Source: Pseudomonas guariconensis
GTDB lineage: Bacteria > Pseudomonadota > Gammaproteobacteria > Pseudomonadales > Pseudomonadaceae
DNA: 64,000 bases
Assembly (NCBI RefSeq): GCF_900102675.1
Contig: NZ_FMYX01000009.1
Coordinates: 124,001 to 188,000 of the forward strand
Direction of reading: 5' to 3'
Below, piece after piece: positions 33,769-42,294 of the stretch (positions are counted from its first letter, which is position 1; each line of letters opens with the position of its first letter). The notes beneath the pieces are model-generated. The model did not search any database and was not told the DNA's origin. It worked only from the letters and a program-made list of their open reading frames with translations. Position numbers and translations under genes: made by a program.

Positions 33769-35151
33769 TTAGCGGGTGCCGAGCTTGCGCAGGTTGCCTG
33801 GCGTGAATTCGTCAGCGCCGAAGTTGCTGGCGTTGAGCTTGGCCGGGGTCTGGCCGTCGAGCAGGCGGTCGACCATGTAGGACCCGGCGATCAGGTCGTG
33901 GTACAGGCCCAGACGGGCATGGAAGCGCTGGATGTCATAGGCATACACCGAGGTCTGCATGTTGGTGCGCCACAGCTGGCCACGGGCATCGTAGTTGTCG
34001 GCCAGGATGGCAGCCCAGCTGTCCTCGTCGATGTAGAAGGTACGCTTGGCATAGATGTGACGCGCGCTCGGTTTGAGGGTGGCCTGCAAGACCCAGACGC
34101 GATGCTTCTCGTAGCGCATCAGGTCAGGGTTGATGTGACCGGCGGCGTTGATGATATCGGCCTGGCTGACTTGCGGGCTGTCGATCTTGTAGTTGTTGTA
34201 CGGGATGTAGATCTCTTTCTTGCCGACGATCTTCCAGTCGTAACGGTCGGTGGCACCGTTGAACAGGCGGTCCTCGTCGTACACGCGGAAACCACCGGCA
34301 CCGGTCGGGGAGTCATAGCCCACGGTCGGCGCACGGCGCACGCGGCGCTGGCCAGGGGTGTACTGCCAGGCCTGGCGCGGCTGGGCGGCGGCGTTGATGA
34401 ACTCGTGACCGACGACGATCTCACCTTTCTTGCGCACAGGCTCCAGGGTGGTGAGCAGGAAGTCGGTGAACACACCGTTGGTGCTTTGCGCATTCTGCTT
34501 GGGGTCGGACCACAGCGAGTAGATCTTGTAGTTGACCTTCTCCAGCACGCGGTTGTTATCGGCGTAGACCACCACCTGGTTGTAGTTGGCCTCCTCGGTG
34601 ATCGCACGGGCCTGCATGGTGTGGTTGAGAATCAGCTCGTTGCCGTTCTTCGGCACCGGGAACGGCGAGGCACCGAAGGCGTCCAGGGCGTCGTTGCCGT
34701 CGCTGCTGAGCTTGGCGCTGGCGGCGTTGCGGCTGATGGCCGCCTCGGTGTCCGGATCGACGCGAAAATCCCGGTGGCTGGGGTAGACCGGCATCTTGAA
34801 GGTGTCGGGATAACGCTTGAACAACGCTTTCTGGCCGTCAGAGAGGTTGGCCGCGTACTGGTCCATGTTCTGCGCGGTGATGACGAACAGCGGCTTTTCG
34901 TCGGCATAGGGATCCGGGTAGGGGGTGCCGGGGCCGGCGAATTTCACCTGGGGCGGTGCGCCGCGCCATTTGCCGGTCCAGGCCGGGATGCTGCCGTCGG
35001 CGTTGCCGGCGCGCTCGGCGCCCATGGGCGTCAGGTCCTTGCCCAGGGATGCGGCACTGGTGCCGCTGACGTTGGCCTGCAGGGCCAGGCTGCTGCCGAG
35101 CAGGGCGACGGCGAGGGTGGTGCGTATCCAGGGGTGCTTGAGATTGGACAT
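33769..35151 (-). CDS. DUF1329 envelope protein (partner of DUF1302 porin)
   Basis: A 460-residue secreted protein with a signal peptide (TLAVALLGSSLALQANVSG). DUF1329 proteins adopt an LppX/LolA-like fold suited to carrying hydrophobic molecules across the periplasm. They are nearly always paired with a DUF1302 outer-membrane protein, as here (24-base gap), in clusters for steroids, terpenoids and other hydrophobic substrates. GGAGG precedes the ATG. It probably takes part in steroid uptake. Confidence 0.9.
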   Translation of the reverse strand: MSNLKHPWIRTTLAVALLGSSLALQANVSGTSAASLGKDLTPMGAERAGNADGSIPAWTGKWRGAPPQVKFAGPGTPYPDPYADEKPLFVITAQNMDQYAANLSDGQKALFKRYPDTFKMPVYPSHRDFRVDPDTEAAISRNAASAKLSSDGNDALDAFGASPFPVPKNGNELILNHTMQARAITEEANYNQVVVYADNNRVLEKVNYKIYSLWSDPKQNAQSTNGVFTDFLLTTLEPVRKKGEIVVGHEFINAAAQPRQAWQYTPGQRRVRRAPTVGYDSPTGAGGFRVYDEDRLFNGATDRYDWKIVGKKEIYIPYNNYKIDSPQVSQADIINAAGHINPDLMRYEKHRVWVLQATLKPSARHIYAKRTFYIDEDSWAAILADNYDARGQLWRTNMQTSVYAYDIQRFHARLGLYHDLIAGSYMVDRLLDGQTPAKLNASNFGADEFTPGNLRKLGTR

Positions 35152-35175
35152 GTCGATGATCCTCCGTCGGGGGCT

Positions 35176-36753
35176 TCAGAACCGGTATTTGAAGTTGAGG
35201 GCAACGTTGTCGCGGTCGGCCCAGGGCGAGTTGTTGGCATTGCCCAGGTAGGCGCTGTAGAGGGCCTCGACAGTGAAGTTGCCGAGGTAGCGCCAGGTGG
35301 TACCGATGCTGGCGCGGTCGTCGCCCTGGCCGTAGTTGATCGAGCCGGTCAGGGCGCTGTCGTGCTGGGCGGCGGTGCTGAAGTTGATCGGCACCGACAT
35401 GTCCCAGCCACTGAACACGTCGTTGTAGTCGAAGTTGACTTGCACCGTGTAACCCCAGGCATCGCGATCGCCGACCAGCGAGTCGGTGCCCGGCAGCGAG
35501 AAGCCAGGGGCCAGGGTCAGCGGGTCGGACTTGTCGTTGTTGAGCACGGTGTTGTAGACCAGCTCACCGGTCAGGGTGGTGTTATCGGAGAAGGCATTGG
35601 GGCCGAACACGTGGATGGCCGACACCTGGGCCTGCAAGGTCTCGGCGCGTACCGCGCTGGAGAAACCGTTGTCGACCATCACCGGTTGGCCGTCGCGGTA
35701 GCTGACTTCGCCGGCCAGGCTGGTATCGCCGAGCACGGTGGCGAAGCTTGCGCCGTACAGGTCGATGTTGTCGAAGTAGCGCGCACGGTAGAAGCCCAGG
35801 TCACTCTGGAAGTCCAGCGTCGGGGTCTTGTCGTGGTAGCGCACGTAGTACAGGCCGAACTCGGTGTTGTTCAGCGACGCTGCGCTGTAGCGCAGGGCCA
35901 GGCCGTACTGGCCGCTGTCACTGGGCTCGTTGTCGGGCAGGCGCTTGACGAAGCCGCTGGCATCGCTGTAGCCGCCACGGTCGATGAAGTCGGTGGTGGA
36001 GAAGTAGCTGCCGACGCCGAACAACTGTGTCTTTTCCCACTTGTACTGGTAGTAGGCTTCCACATCCAGGTCGTCGGTCAGGCTGAACTGGCCGAACACC
36101 TGGCCGACCGGCAGCAGCACTTCCTTCACCTCGACGCCGGGGGTAGTCGCCTTGGTGGCATCCACCGGGCTCTGGGCGCCCGAGACGCCTGGGTAGAACA
36201 GGCTTTCACCCCAGCTCACCACTTGGTCGCCCACGCGCAGGTTGAGGTTGTGCCCGGCCATGTCCCAGGTGCCGTAGGCATAGGCATCGAGCAGGCGCAG
36301 GTCGTCGCGGTGCTGGTCGACGGTGTCCTTGGGGAACTGGTTCGGTTTGCTGCACACACCGCTGGCGAAGCAGTTGGAGGTACCGGTGTCGTTGTCGTTG
36401 CTCTGGTCGTAGGCCTTGTCGTAGAAGCCCGAGGCGCGCATGAACAGGCCGTAGTTTTCCTGCCAGCGCAGGTTGGCTTCGGTGAGGAAACCCACCCGGT
36501 CGGTGATCAGGCTGCCGCGGTCGAAGGCGTTGTCGCCGTCGTTGCCGTCGGCGTTGTTCACCAGCTTGTGGTCACGCTTCTCGGTACGCCAGGCAAGGCT
36601 GTAGGACAACGTCGTGTCCCAATCGATGCTCAGGTCATCGCTGGGCTGGAAGGTCAAGGCACTGGCCTGCTGGCCGAGGCCCCCGGCCAGCAGCAACAGG
36701 GACAGACGCACGTACGTGTTAAGGGGTTGGGGGGCGATTGTTGTTTTTATCAT
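35176..36753 (-). CDS. DUF1302 outer-membrane protein (probable steroid uptake channel)
   Basis: A 525-residue protein with a signal peptide (LSLLLLAGGLGQQASA) and a beta-barrel-like body of alternating strands ending in the aromatic KYRF, typical of outer-membrane proteins. DUF1302 proteins are linked with import of hydrophobic substrates. It leads the two-gene operon with the DUF1329 gene. The start at 36753 has GAGG six bases away and fits a signal peptide; an upstream start at 36849 would run into the regulon motif at 36847-36866. Confidence 0.88.
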   Translation of the reverse strand: MIKTTIAPQPLNTYVRLSLLLLAGGLGQQASALTFQPSDDLSIDWDTTLSYSLAWRTEKRDHKLVNNADGNDGDNAFDRGSLITDRVGFLTEANLRWQENYGLFMRASGFYDKAYDQSNDNDTGTSNCFASGVCSKPNQFPKDTVDQHRDDLRLLDAYAYGTWDMAGHNLNLRVGDQVVSWGESLFYPGVSGAQSPVDATKATTPGVEVKEVLLPVGQVFGQFSLTDDLDVEAYYQYKWEKTQLFGVGSYFSTTDFIDRGGYSDASGFVKRLPDNEPSDSGQYGLALRYSAASLNNTEFGLYYVRYHDKTPTLDFQSDLGFYRARYFDNIDLYGASFATVLGDTSLAGEVSYRDGQPVMVDNGFSSAVRAETLQAQVSAIHVFGPNAFSDNTTLTGELVYNTVLNNDKSDPLTLAPGFSLPGTDSLVGDRDAWGYTVQVNFDYNDVFSGWDMSVPINFSTAAQHDSALTGSINYGQGDDRASIGTTWRYLGNFTVEALYSAYLGNANNSPWADRDNVALNFKYRF

Positions 36754-36846
36754 TGTCGTCCTCATGCGCGGGCATGCCTGCCCGACCGACGTTCCGGTTT
36801 TGGGAGGTGAAGCAGGGCCGACTATGGGACCGGACCCTTGGACCAA

Positions 36847-36866
36847 CATCGTCCAAGTGGACTACG
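36847..36866 (-). promoter_or_regulatory. Steroid-regulon motif, DUF1302 operon
   Basis: On the minus strand it reads TAGTCC-ACTT-GGACGATG, a perfect consensus. It lies 93 bp before the DUF1302 start and back-to-back with the motif for kstD. Confidence 0.75.
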
Positions 36867-36886
36867 CGCAATCGGTGGTGACCCGC

Positions 36887-36904
36887 TAGTCCCATCGGAC
36901 GATG
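36887..36904 (+). promoter_or_regulatory. Steroid-regulon motif, kstD
   Basis: TAGTCC-CATC-GGACGATG, a perfect consensus, 106 bp upstream of the kstD start at 37011. It would be only 7 bp from a start at 36912, which argues for the later start. Confidence 0.75.
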
Positions 36905-37010
36905 TCCGGTCATGCACCGCGCCAGACAATCGAGCGAGCCCTTGGCCCAGGCCGCGTTCTTCCTTTTCCGGCGCGGGCTTTGGAGGCGTCTGCCCCGAGG
37001 AGGTGCGTGC

Positions 37011-38744
37011 ATGATCAGGTGGGACGAATGTTGCGATGTACTGGTGATCGGTTCGGGGGCGGGCGGCCTGACCGCCGCGTTGCGAGCCCATGACCTGGGG
37101 CTCGATACCCTGGTGATCGAGAAGAGCGAGCAGTACGGCGGCACCTCGGCGGTGTCCGGCGGGGGGATCTGGATCCCCGACAACCACCGCGTGGCCGCGC
37201 TGGGTGGGGCGGACTCGGCCGCCGAGGCGGTGGCGTACCTCAAGGCCGTGACGCAAGGCGAGGTCGACGACGGGCGCATCGAGGCCTACGTCGAGCATGC
37301 CCGGTCCATGGTCCAGTACCTGGAGCGCGACACCCGCGTGCGCTTCGAAGCCCAGGCCCACTACACCGACTACTACCCCGAAGTGCCGGGCGGCAAGCCC
37401 GGCTACCGTTCCATGGACCCGTTGCCGTTCGACGCCGCGCAGCTGGGTGATGAATTCCTGCGGATGCGCGCACCATCCCCCGGTACGTTGATGATGGGGC
37501 GCATGGCCATGACCATGAAGGAAGCGCGGGTCTTGCTGTGCCGAGGCAAAGGCTGGATGGGCCTGACCGCCAAGGTGCTGTGGCGCTACTGGCGCGACCG
37601 CAAGGGCCGCAGGCTGTCGCGCCGCGACCGCTACCTGACCCTGGGCAACGCCTTGGTGGGCGCCTTGCGCTGCTCGTTGCTCGACCGAGGCGTGCCACTG
37701 TGGCTCGATTGCCGGCTCGATCAGTTGTTGATCGTCGGCGAGCGCATCGGCGGCGCCCGAGTGCTGCGCGACGGGCAATGGCTGAACATCAAGGCCCGGC
37801 AAGGGGTGATCATCGCCGCCGGCGGTTTCGAGCGGAACCAGGCGATGCGCGAGCAGTATCACCCGCAACCGTCCAATGCCGGTTGGAGCGCCACACCGCC
37901 GCACAACACCGGTGATGGCATTCGCGCGGCCGTGGCCGTTGGCGCACGCACGGCCCTGATGGAACACAGCTGGTGGGCGCCGACCGTGCAGGTGGCGGGC
38001 GAGGAGAAGCAGCGCGCGCTGTTCGTCGAGCGCAACCTGCCTGGCTGCATCCTGGTCAACTCGGCCGGTGAGCGCTTCGTCAACGAAGGTGCGCCCTACA
38101 GCGACATCGTCTACGCCATGTACGCGAACAACCGCGAAGGCGCCACCAGCGTGCCGTGCTGGATGGTCTTCGACGCCCAGTTCCGGCGCAAGTACCCCTG
38201 TGGCCCGTTGCTGCCCGGCTATGCCCAGCCGGACTGGCGATTGCCGGCGCACCTGCGCCAGGTGCTGCACAAGGCCGATGACCTGGGCACGCTGGCGGCG
38301 CAGATCGGCGTCGATGCCACCGGCCTGGGCCGCACTGTACAGCGCTTCAACGCCATGGCCGCCCAGGGCCGCGACGACGATTTCGGCAAGGGCGAGTCGC
38401 TGTTCGACCGCTACTACGGCGACCCCGGCGTGCAGCCCAACCCATGCCTTGCACCGCTGACCAAGGGGCCGTTCTACGCCGTGCGGGTGGATGCCGGCGA
38501 CATCGGCACCAAGGGCGGTTTGCTCACCAATACGTACGCCCAGGTGCTGCACCAGGATGGCGGGCCGATCCTGGGGCTGTACGCCATCGGCAACAGCGCC
38601 GCCTCGATGATGGGCCGCACCTATCCCGGCGCCGGTGCCACCCTTGGCCCGGCCATGACCTTCGGTTACCTGGCGGCCAACCATATCCATGCCCATAGCG
38701 AACACAACCAGGGTCAACCGACCCTGGCCACCACTGGGAGGTAA
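37011..38744 (+). CDS. kstD: 3-ketosteroid delta1-dehydrogenase
   Basis: A 577-residue FAD enzyme that introduces the C1-C2 double bond in ring A of 3-ketosteroids (EC 1.3.99.4). The FAD site GSGAGG is at residues 14-19, GGTSAVSGGGIWIP follows, and the C-terminal catalytic block reads GRTYPGAGATLGPAMTFGY, with the tyrosine needed for catalysis. The DYYPEVPGGKPGYRSMDPLPF block is also characteristic of KstD. The start at 37011 has GAGGAGG upstream and leaves the regulon motif at 36887 in promoter position. It is followed 2 bases later by an SDR gene. Confidence 0.92.
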   Translation: MIRWDECCDVLVIGSGAGGLTAALRAHDLGLDTLVIEKSEQYGGTSAVSGGGIWIPDNHRVAALGGADSAAEAVAYLKAVTQGEVDDGRIEAYVEHARSMVQYLERDTRVRFEAQAHYTDYYPEVPGGKPGYRSMDPLPFDAAQLGDEFLRMRAPSPGTLMMGRMAMTMKEARVLLCRGKGWMGLTAKVLWRYWRDRKGRRLSRRDRYLTLGNALVGALRCSLLDRGVPLWLDCRLDQLLIVGERIGGARVLRDGQWLNIKARQGVIIAAGGFERNQAMREQYHPQPSNAGWSATPPHNTGDGIRAAVAVGARTALMEHSWWAPTVQVAGEEKQRALFVERNLPGCILVNSAGERFVNEGAPYSDIVYAMYANNREGATSVPCWMVFDAQFRRKYPCGPLLPGYAQPDWRLPAHLRQVLHKADDLGTLAAQIGVDATGLGRTVQRFNAMAAQGRDDDFGKGESLFDRYYGDPGVQPNPCLAPLTKGPFYAVRVDAGDIGTKGGLLTNTYAQVLHQDGGPILGLYAIGNSAASMMGRTYPGAGATLGPAMTFGYLAANHIHAHSEHNQGQPTLATTGR

Positions 38745-38746
38745 GC

Positions 38747-39625
38747 ATGCACAACGAAAGGCCACAGGTAGCATTGGTCACAGGCGCCAGTCGCGGTGTC
38801 GGGCGCGGTATTGCCCAGGCACTGGGTGAGGCGGGCATGACCGTGTACGTCACAGGGCGGATGGCCGGGCAGGGCGGCTCGACGCTCTATGGCCAGGCCC
38901 TGGAGGGTGACCTGCAGGGCACGGCCGATGCCATCGACGCGGCGGGCGGACGGGGTATCGCCGTGGCCTGTGACCATGGCGACGATGAGCAGGTGCGGGC
39001 GCTGTTCGAACGCATCGAGCGCGAATGCGGCCAGCTGGATCTGCTGGTCAACAACGTTGCCCATATCCATGACCAGCTGATCGAGCCGGGCCCGTTCTGG
39101 GAAAAACCGCTGTCGCTGGTGCGCATCCTCGACGTCGGCTTGCGCTCGGCCTATGTCGCCAGCTATCACGCGGCCCCTTTGCTACTGCGCAGCGGGCGTG
39201 CGTTGGTGTGCTTCACCTCGTCCTTCGGGGCCGGTTGCTACATGCACGGGCCGGCGTATGGCGCGCAGAAGGCCGGTTGCGACAAGTTCGCGGCGGACAT
39301 GGCCATCGACTTCGAAGGCCGTGGCGTGGCGGCGGTCTCGCTGTGGCTCGGGCCGCAGCTGACCGAACGCACGCGCATTGCCGGGGAGCAGCATGGTGAG
39401 CAGTACCGTGCGTTCCTGGAGAACGCCGAGACGCCGCAGTTCAACGGGCGCCTGATCCATGCCTTGCTCAATGACCCGCAATTGGCCGACTACAGCGGCC
39501 AGACCCTCATCAGCGCCGAGGTCGCCCCACGCTACGGCATCACCGAAGCTGACGGCCGCCAGCCTCCGTCGCACCGCGCCATGTTGGGCGAGCCCCGCCA
39601 GCAGCATCCAGCGCGGGTCATCTGA
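38747..39625 (+). CDS. Short-chain dehydrogenase (DHRS1-like)
   Basis: A 292-residue SDR with TGASRGVGRGIA, NNVAH in place of NNAG, and catalytic YGAQK. Its overall plan, with an extended C-terminus, resembles DHRS1-type SDRs. It lies 2 bases after kstD, so it is surely co-transcribed. It may act on a hydroxyl/keto group of the steroid nucleus (for example at C17 or C3), but the sequence does not show which. Confidence 0.85.
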   Translation: MHNERPQVALVTGASRGVGRGIAQALGEAGMTVYVTGRMAGQGGSTLYGQALEGDLQGTADAIDAAGGRGIAVACDHGDDEQVRALFERIERECGQLDLLVNNVAHIHDQLIEPGPFWEKPLSLVRILDVGLRSAYVASYHAAPLLLRSGRALVCFTSSFGAGCYMHGPAYGAQKAGCDKFAADMAIDFEGRGVAAVSLWLGPQLTERTRIAGEQHGEQYRAFLENAETPQFNGRLIHALLNDPQLADYSGQTLISAEVAPRYGITEADGRQPPSHRAMLGEPRQQHPARVI

Positions 39626-39630
39626 ATCCC

Positions 39631-39742
39631 GGGGCCGCGTTGCGGCCCATCGCAGGCTCCGCCAGCGCTACCGAATCTCGCCCTGCTGAGCAGCACGGTA
39701 GCTGTGGGCGTCAGCGGAGCGATGGGGCGCAACGCGCCCCCG
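39631..39742. repeat. Paired REP elements between convergent genes
   Basis: Two REP-like units face each other: GCGTTGCGGCCCATCGCAGG at the left and its near complement (GCGGAGCGATGGGGCGCAAC) at the right, with an inner GCTACCG / CGGTAGC stem. This BIME-like pair lies between the SDR (plus) and fadD3 (minus) stops and may end both transcripts. Confidence 0.8.
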
Positions 39743-39748
39743 TGGTTC

Positions 39749-41332
39749 TCAAACAGGCTCCGCGACCCAAGCGCGCAACACCTGCTTGGCCACCTTGCCG
39801 GTGGCATTGAGCGGCATGTTGTTCAGCACCTGGACCCGCCGTGGCACCTTGTAATTGGCCATCTGAACCCGGCACCAGGCCAAGAACGCCGCTTCGTCGA
39901 TCCGCTGCCCCGGCACCGGCAGCAGGAAGGCCATGGCGACCTCGCCCAGACGCTCGTCGGCAATGCCGATCACCGCCGCCTGGGCCACACCGGGATAACG
40001 CACCAAAGTCTGTTCGATCTCCGCCGGGTACACGTTGAAACCACCGGTGATGAACATGTCCTTCAAGCGGTCGGTAATGCGCAGATAGCCCTCGTCATCG
40101 AGCACCCCCACATCGCCGGTATGCAGCCAGCCTTGGGCGTCGATCGTCTCGTCGGTGGCCCTCGGATCGTCCAGGTAGCCGCGCATCAGGTTGTAGCCGC
40201 GCACCAGCACCTCGCCCGGCTGATTGGCCGGCACCGGCTGGCCTTGGGGATCGACGCAGCGCACCTCGACATCAGGCATCGCCCGGCCACAGGTGGTGGC
40301 GACCCGCTCGGCGCTGTCGCCGGCCCGGCAGATAGTGACGAAGCCACAGGCCTCGGTCAGGCCGTAGGCGGTGACGATGATGGCAAAGCCCAGCTCGCTG
40401 GCCATGCGCCGGATCATCTGCACCGGGATCGACGCCGCGCCCGTCACGGCAATGCGCAGGCTGCCCAGGTCATACGCCTGGCGCTCGGGGTGGGCCAGCA
40501 ATGACTGGTACAACGTGGGCGGCCCGGGCAGCACGTTGATGCGCTCGCGCTGGATACATTCAAGCAGCGCCTGGGTGTCGAACACCTGCTGCGGCAGCAG
40601 GGTGCAGCCGCGCATCAGCGCTGCGACCCAGCCGGCCTTGTAGCCAAAGGAATGGAAGAACGGGTTGACGATCAGGTAGCGATCGCCCGCCTGCAGACCG
40701 ACGATTGCGCTCCAGTCACGCACCACGCGCAGGTTCTGGCCATGGCAGCTCATCACGCCCTTGGGCTTGCCCGAGGTGCCGGAGGTGAACAGCAGGTCCG
40801 ACAAGGTGTCGGCCGTGACCTGTCGTTCGCGTTCGCTCAAACAGGCGTCGGGCACCTGCTCGGCGAGGGCGAGAAAGTCCTCCCAGGCCAGGCCTTGGCC
40901 GACATCGCCCTCAGGGCGCAGGTGGATCACCTGGCGCAGCGCGGGCAAGGTCTGGTCGGCCAACAGGGCAGGGTAGTCGGTGTCGAGAAAACGGCTGATG
41001 CAGAACAGCACACAGGTGCCGCTGTCGTGCAGCACCTGCGCGGCCTCGGCGCCTTTCATGCGGGTGTTCAGCGGCACCAGGGTGGCGCCGACGCTGTGCA
41101 GGGCGGCGGCCGCGACGATCCACTCCCAAAGGTTCGGAGCCCACACTGCCACCCGCGCCGCCACCGGCACGTCCAGGGCCAGCAAGGCACGCGCGGCCTG
41201 GCGGCGCAACTGGTCCAGGCGCTGGTAGCTGATGGGATCGCCGGCGTCTTCGATGGCCGGGCGCTCGCCGTAGGCCTCGGCGGCCAGGGCGAACAGTTGC
41301 GGGAAGGTCTGGGCGTTTTCCACGGACGGCAT
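39749..41332 (-). CDS. fadD3: Acyl-CoA ligase, probable HIP-CoA ligase
   Basis: A 527-residue AMP-forming ligase. The P-loop is LFTSGTSGKPKG, then YGLTEACG, GWLHTGDVG and KDMFITGGFNVYPAEIE. FadD3 enzymes attach CoA to the C/D-ring remnant HIP (3aalpha-H-4alpha(3'-propanoate)-7abeta-methylhexahydro-1,5-indanedione) and start its degradation. The assignment rests on the ipd genes nearby and on general similarity. It is downstream of an SDR gene in a two-gene operon behind a regulon motif. A different steroid side-chain ligase cannot be excluded. Confidence 0.82.
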   Translation of the reverse strand: MPSVENAQTFPQLFALAAEAYGERPAIEDAGDPISYQRLDQLRRQAARALLALDVPVAARVAVWAPNLWEWIVAAAALHSVGATLVPLNTRMKGAEAAQVLHDSGTCVLFCISRFLDTDYPALLADQTLPALRQVIHLRPEGDVGQGLAWEDFLALAEQVPDACLSERERQVTADTLSDLLFTSGTSGKPKGVMSCHGQNLRVVRDWSAIVGLQAGDRYLIVNPFFHSFGYKAGWVAALMRGCTLLPQQVFDTQALLECIQRERINVLPGPPTLYQSLLAHPERQAYDLGSLRIAVTGAASIPVQMIRRMASELGFAIIVTAYGLTEACGFVTICRAGDSAERVATTCGRAMPDVEVRCVDPQGQPVPANQPGEVLVRGYNLMRGYLDDPRATDETIDAQGWLHTGDVGVLDDEGYLRITDRLKDMFITGGFNVYPAEIEQTLVRYPGVAQAAVIGIADERLGEVAMAFLLPVPGQRIDEAAFLAWCRVQMANYKVPRRVQVLNNMPLNATGKVAKQVLRAWVAEPV

Positions 41333-41399
41333 GTGGCCTCCTCAGGCAGAGGATCGATAGACGAAGGGAAAGGCCGGGCGCCAGGCCCGGCCGGGTCGG

Positions 41400-42146
41400 T
41401 CAGGCGCTGGGCGGGGCGAAGCGGCGGCCGGCGGAGAAACCACCGTCCACGGCGATCATCTGCCCGCTGACGAAGGACGCCTCGTCGCTGGCCAAAAACA
41501 GCGCGACATTGGCCACTTCTTCCGGCTGCCCGGGGCGGCTGAGCATGTGCTGCGAGGCGAAGAAATCATGGAACGCCTGGTTCTCGCGGACCATGCTGGT
41601 CATCGGCGTTTCGATCAGGCCCGGACACAGGCCGTTGACGCGGATATTGGCGTAGCCATAGTCGATGGCCATGCTGCGGGTCAGCTGGTTGATGCCGCCC
41701 TTGGAGACGTTGTAGGCGACGTTGCCGTCGCAGCCCTGCAGGCCGAAGATCGAGCCGATGTTGATGATCGAGCCGCTGCGCTGGGCCTGCATCTGCCCCA
41801 GCACATGCTTGCTGGTGAGCATGCTGCCGGTCAGGTTGATGTCCAGGACCCGCTGCCAGTCGGCGGTGCTGGCGCTGGTGACGCTGCCTTGGCTGGCGAC
41901 GCCGGCGGCGTTGACCAACACATCGATATGGCCGAAACGCTGGACGACCTCGGCCATCACCTGCTGCACCTGGGTTTCGTCGCGGACATCCAGGGTCATG
42001 AACAGGCCCGGGAAGTCCGCTGGCGCCTGGCCGACATCCAGCCCGACCACCTGGGCGCCCTCGGCGCTGAAGCGACGCACGCAGGCCAGGCCAATGCCCG
42101 ACGCGCCCCCGGTGACCACCGCGACCTTGTTTTGCAAACGAGCCAT
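41400..42146 (-). CDS. Short-chain dehydrogenase (hydroxysteroid dehydrogenase-like)
   Basis: A 248-residue classical SDR: TGGASGIGLA, NAAG, catalytic YNVSK and FVSGQMIAVDGGF. Many 3-, 7-, 12- and 17-hydroxysteroid dehydrogenases belong to this subtype, but the sequence does not give the position. It is the first gene of the operon with fadD3, behind the motif at 42219. Confidence 0.88.
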   Translation of the reverse strand: MARLQNKVAVVTGGASGIGLACVRRFSAEGAQVVGLDVGQAPADFPGLFMTLDVRDETQVQQVMAEVVQRFGHIDVLVNAAGVASQGSVTSASTADWQRVLDINLTGSMLTSKHVLGQMQAQRSGSIINIGSIFGLQGCDGNVAYNVSKGGINQLTRSMAIDYGYANIRVNGLCPGLIETPMTSMVRENQAFHDFFASQHMLSRPGQPEEVANVALFLASDEASFVSGQMIAVDGGFSAGRRFAPPSA

Positions 42147-42218
42147 ATTCGAACCTCAGTCTTTTATTGTTGTGAAGCTGCTGCTGTGGCGAGTCTACCT
42201 GTTGCGGGTGCGGGTGGG

Positions 42219-42236
42219 ATCGTCTGTAGAGACTAG
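42219..42236 (-). promoter_or_regulatory. Steroid-regulon motif, SDR-fadD3 operon
   Basis: On the minus strand it reads CTAGTCT-CTAC-AGACGAT, with one mismatch in each half. It lies 72 bp before the SDR start. Confidence 0.6.
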
Positions 42237-42250
42237 GGGGGACTGGCTTT

Positions 42251-42270
42251 TTCGCGGGTAAACCCGCGAA
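42251..42270. repeat. REP-type palindrome at the end of the hsaB-kshB operon
   Basis: TTCGCGGGT (42251-42259) and ACCCGCGAA (42262-42270) form a perfect 9-bp stem with a 2-base loop. It lies 24 bases past the kshB stop and upstream of the next operon's motif, where a transcript end is expected. Confidence 0.7.
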
Positions 42271-42294
42271 TTGGCCAGGGCACCCTCGAAAGCC

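Noticed and set aside
33898..36810. A 970-codon open frame on the plus strand
   Set aside because: It runs antisense to the DUF1329 and DUF1302 genes, whose signal peptides, family motifs and motif-bearing promoter are clear. Long antisense frames are expected in GC-rich DNA.
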